From Alistipes dispar (GTDB lineage: Bacteria > Bacteroidota > Bacteroidia > Bacteroidales > Rikenellaceae), in contig NZ_AP019736.1 in NCBI RefSeq assembly GCF_006542685.1, positions 1,460,001-1,524,000 of the forward strand: DNA of 64,000 bases, read 5' to 3'. Position numbers and translations under genes: made by a program. The first letter of the stretch is position 1. The number at the start of each line of letters is the position of its first letter. Positions 58,436-64,000 of the stretch are shown in pieces. The notes beneath the pieces are model-generated. The model searched no databases. It was not told where the DNA came from and worked only from the letters and a program-made list of their open reading frames with translations.

Positions 58436-59002
58436 CTACGGAAGCCGGGGAAGCTGCGGGGCCTCGTGCTCGGTGTAGCGCAGCACCGTCTCGCGGACGA
58501 AATCGGCGAAGCGGCGGGCCTCGTCGTCGGTCAGCGGCGAAGGATAGCTCATCAGCACCAGCCTGTGCTGCTCGAAGGGGCGGCGGAACGAAGGGTGGAT
58601 GTACTCGTGCGGATTCTCGACGAAGCCGAGCCGCCGGTAGAAATGCAGCCGCCGGATCGAGATTTCGTCCGCCGGAGGGTCGATCTCCAGAATGACGCGC
58701 CGGCCTTCGCAGAAGGCCGCGAGGGCCTTCGAACCCATGTTCCGGCCGCGCAGGGCGGGCGATACGGCGAGGTGTTCGACATAGTGCCATCCGTCGCCCT
58801 GCCAGTGGTAGAGGATGCCGACGAACTCATCGCCGCACCAGATGCCGTCGGCCCGGAAGTGCGGATCCCGGAGGGCGCGGACGTGGTCCTCCTCGGAGCG
58901 CTGCTCCTTGTAGGGGAACGACCGGCGGTAAATCTCCATTGCTTCGGCCCATCCCCTGTCGGCGGGGGAGGTAAAGGGGATGAATTGCAGTTCTTCTGTC
59001 AT
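58436..59002 (-). CDS. GNAT-family N-acetyltransferase
   Basis: A 188-residue cytoplasmic acetyltransferase. The acetyl-CoA-binding motif is VEHLAVSPALRGRNMGSKAL (about 79-98, R-G-x-N-M-G loop), followed by VILEIDPPAD and HFYRRLGFVENP, the classic motif-B end. I chose MTEELQF at 59002; the longer frame adds 14 unlikely residues over the probable promoter. The substrate is unknown and the gene appears monocistronic. Confidence 0.89.
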   Translation of the reverse strand: MTEELQFIPFTSPADRGWAEAMEIYRRSFPYKEQRSEEDHVRALRDPHFRADGIWCGDEFVGILYHWQGDGWHYVEHLAVSPALRGRNMGSKALAAFCEGRRVILEIDPPADEISIRRLHFYRRLGFVENPHEYIHPSFRRPFEQHRLVLMSYPSPLTDDEARRFADFVRETVLRYTEHEAPQLPRLP

Positions 59003-59213
59003 GGTTCCGTATTTTTCCCGCAAGATACGACGAATTCCGTACATATCCTAATCCGCCGCCGGGGGAGGCGGGACCGCATCCCGGCGGGGAGGGGCTCCGG
59101 CGTCCGGTTCCCGGAATTTCCGCAGTGCCTGCCTCCCCGGTTCTCCGGATGTCTTCCCGATTTTCCGGATATTCTGCTCCGGAATGCCGGCCGTCTGTGC
59201 CCTGCCCTGCGAA

Positions 59214-59245
59214 GACGCCCCTTCCGGTTCTCCGGAAGGGGCGTC
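59214..59245 (-). terminator. Terminator of the second Sus-type operon
   Basis: A perfect 14-bp stem (59214-59227 with 59232-59245) with a four-base loop, 20 bases beyond the PKD-like gene. The U-run on the minus strand is weak (TTC). The rest of 59045-59213 contains repeated CCGGA-type words but no gene. Confidence 0.75.
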
Positions 59246-59265
59246 CTGCGCTGCGTGCCGCCGCG

Positions 59266-60747
59266 TCAGTTCGACGTGGGGAATTTGTAGGTCACGGCCA
59301 CGGGCTTCTCGCAGATGCCTTCATACTTTTTAACCTGCTCCAGCGTCTTCAGGTTGTAGATGTAGAGGCTGCCCGGCTTGCGGTCGGTCGCCGCGGGGTT
59401 GTAGGTGGCGATCAGCAGCAGGTCGTCATCCACGGTCGTGGCCGAGGTGGAGGGCATGGCGTTCGAGCAGATGGCCATGATCCGTTCGCCTTCGGGAAGC
59501 GTGATGTCCGGCCGGTCGCCCTCGGCCGGAAGCGTCGGGGTGACGCTGAGCATCGCCCAGTGGTAGATTTTGTCGTCGTAGTTGTAGTAGATGTTGTTGC
59601 TTACCTTCGTCGGGACCATCGTGGAGTTCCGGTCGATCAGCATGGGGCGCGACTCGTCGTATTCGAGCACGGTGCTCTGCGACGAGATGCCGGAGTTGGA
59701 CTTGATGATCTGCACCTTGCGCGGCTCTCCCGCCGTCGAGCGGGCGATGACGTAGTACTCCTCCGTGCCCACGCGGGTTCCGGCGGCGTTGATTACCTCG
59801 TAACCGTCGGGGACGCCGAATCCCTTGATGTTCGAGTTCGGAAAGCCCACCACGCCGCTCTCGCTGAACATGAGCGGCACGCGCGTGCCCTGCACGGTGT
59901 TGGCGTAGTAGCTCTGGTAGCCGTATTTCACCGGATAGGGCGTCTGACGCACGGCGAGCAGGTCGGAGGCGAATTCGTAGCGGTAGGCCTTTCCGTCGTC
60001 GCCGATGACGTAGGAGTAGTGGCCGCGCGAAGTCTTTTCGCCCAGAATCCTGCCCGTGCGTGTGCCGTATTCGTCCATCGCACGGAGCCGGAACGTCACC
60101 TCCAGCGAGGTGGGGTCGAGGTGGTAGATCGACCCTTCTTCGTCGCCCGAGGTGATGAGCACGCCCGATTCGGACGAAGAGGAGAATACATATACGTCGC
60201 GCAGGTCGCGGAATGCGTAGCTCGGGTTGATCGTCGCCAGCAGGTCCTCCCAGACCTCCTGGGCGCCCTCGGCCTCCTCCTGCGGCGAGCGTTTCTTGAC
60301 GAAGGCCATCGAACCCTTGCCCTCTTCGTCGTTGCAGAGGATCAGGTAACCTTCGTCGAATCCCGCCTGCACGCGCAGTTCGTAGTAATGGAATCCGACG
60401 CTCTCGCCGTTGTCCACCTTCAGGCGCAGCACGTAGCTGCCCGCGCTGTTGAAGGTGTAGTCGAGCGTGGGCGAGTCGGAAAGGTAGATCGAATCGGCCA
60501 TCCCCGGGAAATCGCCTTCGGGTTTGCCGTAGGCCCATTCGCAGGCGACCTCGCGGTCGTTGGCGCTCTCGATGCGGATGCCGTCGAGACGGAGCGTCTC
60601 GGTCGCTTTCGCATAGATCACCTCGTCCACGCCGCTGACCGTCACCGGGGCCAGCTCGCGGTAGTGCTCCTCCTCGATTCCGTAGCAGGAGATCAGCGCC
60701 GTGCCGCAGAGAAGCGGCAGCAGGTATTTCAGTATCTGTCTTGTCAT
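59266..60747 (-). CDS. PKD-like family surface lipoprotein
   Basis: A 493-residue lipoprotein (LISC, Cys21) of the PKD-like family that commonly ends SusCD-DUF4843 operons. A PKD/Ig-like domain covers about 25-130 (LDYTFNSAGSYVLRLKVDNGES is its typical strand pair). The rest is strand-rich and propeller-like with Asp-Gly turns (ICNDEEGKG, SGDEEGSIYHLDP). Presumably surface-exposed and ligand-binding. It is 12 bases after the DUF4843 gene. Confidence 0.87.
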   Translation of the reverse strand: MTRQILKYLLPLLCGTALISCYGIEEEHYRELAPVTVSGVDEVIYAKATETLRLDGIRIESANDREVACEWAYGKPEGDFPGMADSIYLSDSPTLDYTFNSAGSYVLRLKVDNGESVGFHYYELRVQAGFDEGYLILCNDEEGKGSMAFVKKRSPQEEAEGAQEVWEDLLATINPSYAFRDLRDVYVFSSSSESGVLITSGDEEGSIYHLDPTSLEVTFRLRAMDEYGTRTGRILGEKTSRGHYSYVIGDDGKAYRYEFASDLLAVRQTPYPVKYGYQSYYANTVQGTRVPLMFSESGVVGFPNSNIKGFGVPDGYEVINAAGTRVGTEEYYVIARSTAGEPRKVQIIKSNSGISSQSTVLEYDESRPMLIDRNSTMVPTKVSNNIYYNYDDKIYHWAMLSVTPTLPAEGDRPDITLPEGERIMAICSNAMPSTSATTVDDDLLLIATYNPAATDRKPGSLYIYNLKTLEQVKKYEGICEKPVAVTYKFPTSN

Positions 60748-60759
60748 GGTAGCTCGCTG

Positions 60760-61668
60760 TTAATAGTTATACGCGGGGTCGCGCCAGCCCTTCGTCGTGA
60801 CGCTCACGGACTTGTCGGTGTAGACTTCGGCGTCGGGGAAATTCTCCTTGTAGTAGTCGAACGTCGGACAGAGCACGTAGCGCACCCAGGCCAGTTTCTG
60901 CGGATTGTTGCTCCGGACCATGAATCCCATGGTCAGGTCCGCCTGTCCGCCCGTGGTGGTCGTGTAGTGTTCGTTGTCGATGTTCTCGCCGAACTGCTCG
61001 ACCATCGTCTTGTAGAGCGAGGGGTTCGTATCCTCGATGCCGTGGTAGAACTCCAGCACCTTGCGGTACTTGTCGGGCGTGAAGTTGCCCAGGTACATGT
61101 ACCACTCGTTCTCGGCATCGTAACGCCACCAGATCGGGCAGGTGGGGGTGCCGTCCGAGATGAGTACGCGGAATACGTTGCGCGGGACGCCTTCGAACAG
61201 GTCGGTCTCGACGATCTGGAGCACGAGCGAGGCGGTTTTCGTCAGGATCTTCTCCGAGCGCTTCGCCGTGACGACGATCTCGCCTTCGACCTCGCCGGCG
61301 GGAATGACCAGCTCGCCCAGCGTGTAGTCCTCGCCTTCGACGGCATCGACCAGTTCGCGCTGCACGCCGCCCGAGATGTAGTTCGTCGTGGTGTCGTGGA
61401 TCGCCGCGACCTCGAACGTGCGGTCGCGGTCGGAGACCGTGCCCAGCAGTTTGACCGGGACCTTCCGCTGGATCTCCTGCACCGTCTCGTCGTAGATGGC
61501 GAACGAGATGTCGGTGGAGATATACTGGTCGAGGTTGAGCGGACCCTCCGTGAAATAGAGCTTGTTTTTCTGCGACGTGTCGTATTTCAGCCACGTATCG
61601 CCGCAGGAAACCGCTCCGGCGGCGACGGCCAGCAACAGGGCCGTATCGAAAAGGAATGAACGTTTCAT
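60760..61668 (-). CDS. DUF4843 family lipoprotein
   Basis: A 302-residue lipoprotein (AVSC, Cys22). The DUF4843 domain is recognisable by LKYDTSQKNKLYFTEG after the signal and by VPVKLLGTVSDRDRTFEV near 70-87. Further conserved parts are DYTLGELVIPAGEVEGEIVV and a C-terminal WVRYVLCPTFDYYKEN. It is a standard third gene after SusC and SusD in this operon class and may help bind the substrate. It is 13 bases after the SusD gene. Confidence 0.88.
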   Translation of the reverse strand: MKRSFLFDTALLLAVAAGAVSCGDTWLKYDTSQKNKLYFTEGPLNLDQYISTDISFAIYDETVQEIQRKVPVKLLGTVSDRDRTFEVAAIHDTTTNYISGGVQRELVDAVEGEDYTLGELVIPAGEVEGEIVVTAKRSEKILTKTASLVLQIVETDLFEGVPRNVFRVLISDGTPTCPIWWRYDAENEWYMYLGNFTPDKYRKVLEFYHGIEDTNPSLYKTMVEQFGENIDNEHYTTTTGGQADLTMGFMVRSNNPQKLAWVRYVLCPTFDYYKENFPDAEVYTDKSVSVTTKGWRDPAYNY

Positions 61669-61681
61669 AAAGCCTCGTCGT

Positions 61682-63121
61682 TTAGTTTCGGTAATTGTCC
61701 TCCACGCTTTTCGGAATGGGAATCGTATAGGTGGCGTCGTCCGTGCCGGAGAAGACGCCCATGCCCGGAAGCTCCACGTCCGACTGGAGGTGCTTCATGT
61801 CGAAGAAACTCTCGCCGTCGGCATAGAACTCCTTGCGGCGTTCGTTGTAGATGTTCTCCTCGGTGATCGAACCTTCGCGGTCGGCGAAGGCGGTCAGCTC
61901 GCGCGACGTCACCACGTAGTCGAGGTATTCCACCGCCTTGTCGGGGTCCTTGGTGAGATTGGCCTCGGCGACGATGTAGTACATTTCGGGAATCCGGATC
62001 AGGCTCAGGCCCGGGATCGAGTTGCCGGTGTAGGTGGCGTTCGTCTCGCCGTTGGCGTACATTTTGCTGTAATGCTTGATGCACTGTCCCGTGCTGGTGT
62101 TGAACCAGAGGGTGTACCGCTTGTCGGTGCCGGCTTCGTCCGTGGCGTACACCTCCTTGTACTCGTCGGAGAGCTCGAGCGTGGCGCCGCTGTAGATGTG
62201 TTTGTCGTAGTAGTTCTTGAGGAACTGCGTCGAGTAGAGTCCGAAGAGGGTCTCCTGCATGTTGAGCGTGCCGGTCTCCACGGCATTCCACGCCTCCGCG
62301 GTCCGCATCAGAGGGAATTTCCCGCTGTCGATCACCTTTTCGGCATACTTTTCGGCCAGTTCCAGGTTGCCCGCCGTCCAATATACGCGGGCCAGCATCG
62401 CCTGCACGGCGTAGAGGTTCAGGTGGGTGATGCGGCAACTGGTGAAGCCGTCGGCGGCGTTGGTGCGCACCGGGGTGACCAGCTCCTCGTCCTCGGCGAG
62501 GTACTTTTCGGCTTCGGTGAGGTCGCCGACGATCTCCTCGAACACCTTGTCGAGCGAGCTGTACGGGGTGACTTCGATGCCGTAGCTCTTCACGTAGGGA
62601 ATGGCCTTGGCCTTGGCCGCGGAGTCGCCCGAGCCGGACGATACGGCGAAGAGGCGCACCATTTCGAAGTGCATGAAGGCGCGCAGGGCGAGCAGCTCGC
62701 CCTTGTAGAGCCTGATATAGGGATATACGTCGTCGGCTTTGGGCAGAATGTGCGTCAGGGCCTTGTTGATGTGCCCGATCACCTTGTAGCCTGCCACCCA
62801 GATGTCTTCGGCGATGGTGACGGCGTCGTCGGTCGTCCACTGGCGCTGCACGGCGTAGGCCATCGGGTCGGTCTGCGGTATGGTGAAGTTGCCGATCATC
62901 GTCTCGGGGTATTCGAACGAGAGTTTGCGGCCGTAGAGGTCCTTGTCCGCGCCCATCTCGGCGTAGATGCCGTAGATGGCGTCCTCGCAGCCTTCGGCCG
63001 TCGCGTAAAGTTCCTTGTCGGTCACCTCCGATTTGGGATTGACGTCGAGGTAGGCCTCGCAGCCGCCCAGCAGCGGGAGCAGGGCCAACAGATAGAAACG
63101 GTATTTTTTCATGCGTGACAT
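61682..63121 (-). CDS. SusD/RagB-family lipoprotein, second locus
   Basis: Substrate-capping lipoprotein of the second Sus-type system, 479 residues, the usual length. The lipobox is LGGC (Cys20). Conserved parts include YPYIRLYKGELLALRAFMHFEMVRLF (near 125-150, the family's main helix segment) and, toward the C-terminus, RIPEMYYIVAEANL followed by AVEYLDYVVTSREL and RRKEFYADGESFFDMKHL. It is 13 bases after the SusC stop. Confidence 0.94.
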   Translation of the reverse strand: MSRMKKYRFYLLALLPLLGGCEAYLDVNPKSEVTDKELYATAEGCEDAIYGIYAEMGADKDLYGRKLSFEYPETMIGNFTIPQTDPMAYAVQRQWTTDDAVTIAEDIWVAGYKVIGHINKALTHILPKADDVYPYIRLYKGELLALRAFMHFEMVRLFAVSSGSGDSAAKAKAIPYVKSYGIEVTPYSSLDKVFEEIVGDLTEAEKYLAEDEELVTPVRTNAADGFTSCRITHLNLYAVQAMLARVYWTAGNLELAEKYAEKVIDSGKFPLMRTAEAWNAVETGTLNMQETLFGLYSTQFLKNYYDKHIYSGATLELSDEYKEVYATDEAGTDKRYTLWFNTSTGQCIKHYSKMYANGETNATYTGNSIPGLSLIRIPEMYYIVAEANLTKDPDKAVEYLDYVVTSRELTAFADREGSITEENIYNERRKEFYADGESFFDMKHLQSDVELPGMGVFSGTDDATYTIPIPKSVEDNYRN

Positions 63122-63134
63122 AATGCTGTACGGT

Positions 63135-64000
63135 TTAGAAAGTGGGTCGGAACACCAGGTTGATCGTCCGGCTGTAGGGATAGCTCGTGCCGCGTTCGTA
63201 TTTGACGGTCGAGAGGCGGAAGATGTCCGAGACGCCCACGCCGATGGCCAGCCGCTTGAAGCCGATGCGCTTGAGGAACTTGGCCTGGAACTCGTAGGTG
63301 AGCATCGCGCTCGAGAGCCACAGCTCGTTGAGGCGCTCGACGAAACGCTCCGAACTGTAGGAGGAGTCCTCCGGCCGGATCTCCTTGATGGCCAGGAAGC
63401 GCGAGAGGTCGCCCGGGCGCTTCCAGCGGTCGGTGAAGGCGCGTGCGTCCACGTTGTAGCGCGGGTCGATGTCCTCCACCTTGGACCAGAGCGTCTTGTT
63501 GTAGGTGTCGCCGCCGAACTTGTAGCTGAACACGAGGTTCAGCGACCAGCCCTTGTAGCGGAGCGTGTTGAGCCACGTTCCTTGCAGCTTGGGCTGCGTG
63601 TTGCCCACCACCACCTCGTCGTCCGCATCGTACCGGAAGGTGTATTCGCCGTTCCGGTCGATGAATATTTCCTGACCGGTCGCCGGGTCGATGCCGGCCG
63701 AGCGCACGGCGTAGATATCGTACTGCGAACCGCCTTCGCGGAAGCGCAGACGCAGCGGGCTGTCCTCCTCTATCTGGTACGACGTGTTCTTGAGCGTGGT
63801 GCTGATGCGGTTGATGCGGTCCTTCACGTGCGAACCGTTGATGACCGTCGTCCAGGCCCAGTTCTTGCTGCGGATCACCTGTGCGGCCACCGAAAACTCG
63901 TAGCCGACGTTCTGGTTCTCGCCGAAGTTCACGGTGATGTCCTCCGCACCGGTCGATGCCGGCAGGGGGATCGACATGAGCTGGTCCTTCGTGGTGTTGC
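63135..64000 (-). CDS. SusC/RagA-family TonB-dependent transporter, C-terminal part (gene continues past the window)
   Basis: Only the last 288 or so codons are in the window; the 5' part lies beyond position 64000. The visible portion is the end of the beta-barrel: VGYEFSVAAQV, VGNTQPKLQGTWLNTLRYKGWSLNLVFSYKFGG (a standard SusC block, quoted in part) and the C-terminal RTINLVFRPTF ending in Phe. It imports the ligand held by the adjacent SusD protein, powered by TonB-ExbB-ExbD. The frame is open to the window edge, so it is not a complete gene here. Confidence 0.94.
   Translation of the reverse strand, partial: NTTKDQLMSIPLPASTGAEDITVNFGENQNVGYEFSVAAQVIRSKNWAWTTVINGSHVKDRINRISTTLKNTSYQIEEDSPLRLRFREGGSQYDIYAVRSAGIDPATGQEIFIDRNGEYTFRYDADDEVVVGNTQPKLQGTWLNTLRYKGWSLNLVFSYKFGGDTYNKTLWSKVEDIDPRYNVDARAFTDRWKRPGDLSRFLAIKEIRPEDSSYSSERFVERLNELWLSSAMLTYEFQAKFLKRIGFKRLAIGVGVSDIFRLSTVKYERGTSYPYSRTINLVFRPTF

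Overview
The window is about 64 kb of G+C-rich DNA from a gut-type Bacteroidota chromosome, most like Alistipes (Rikenellaceae). This rests on two SusC/SusD-type glycan-uptake loci, many DUF families typical of Bacteroidales (DUF1735, DUF4855, DUF4434, DUF4843, DUF4136), Bacteroidota lipoprotein signals (Cys followed by acidic residues), and promoters of the TTTG-N19/20-TAnnTTTG type. The genus is inferred from gene content and base composition only. I see no insertion sequences, phage genes or CRISPR arrays.

Region 1 (1-18161) is a carbohydrate locus made of two convergent operons. The plus-strand operon carries SusD, a DUF1735 surface protein, four tandem DUF4855 proteins (the last fused to a glycerophosphodiester phosphodiesterase domain) and an unknown lipoprotein. 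The minus-strand operon carries DUF4434, a sugar-porter MFS transporter, an N-acylglucosamine 2-epimerase-family enzyme, a secreted FAD-dependent oxidoreductase and two SGNH esterases. They meet at a terminator at 10694-10731. A plausible job is capture, deacylation, cleavage, import and epimerisation of a decorated glycan. The DUF4855 array and its GDPD fusion are the best candidates for undescribed biology.

Region 2 (18325-31891) is mostly housekeeping: a beta-barrel protein, a DUF4136 lipoprotein, folE, an rdgB-type pyrophosphatase, an ABC ATPase with degenerate motifs and its membrane partner, a HAD phosphatase, a nitroreductase, a propeller lipoprotein, recJ-lipB-lipA, an AraC-family regulator, a membrane protein and rnhB. 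A canonical promoter, a seven-residue mini-ORF and a hairpin lie upstream of lipA and look like a small RNA or attenuated leader.

Region 3 (32312-44927) holds an ExbB/ExbD/ExbD energising cassette, the dprA-tatD-TIGR04076-ansA operon, tRNA-Cys with its own promoter and terminator, a GH36 alpha-galactosidase, a sulfatase-maturase-type radical SAM enzyme, rnpB (RNase P RNA), an aldehyde dehydrogenase and the start of a truncated short-chain dehydrogenase gene.

Region 4 (44924-59002) has a MoxR/DUF58/TPR/vWA (Bat aerotolerance-type) operon. Facing away from it is a DNA-repair operon, pcrA/uvrD - glycosyltransferase - nth, joined by ATGA overlaps. These are followed by a DHH phosphoesterase, a LysR regulator with a likely operator, a YeiH-type exporter and a GNAT acetyltransferase.

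Region 5 (59214-64000) is a second Sus-type locus on the minus strand: SusC (its 5' part outside the window), SusD, a DUF4843 lipoprotein and a PKD-like lipoprotein. No degradative enzyme of that locus falls inside the window.
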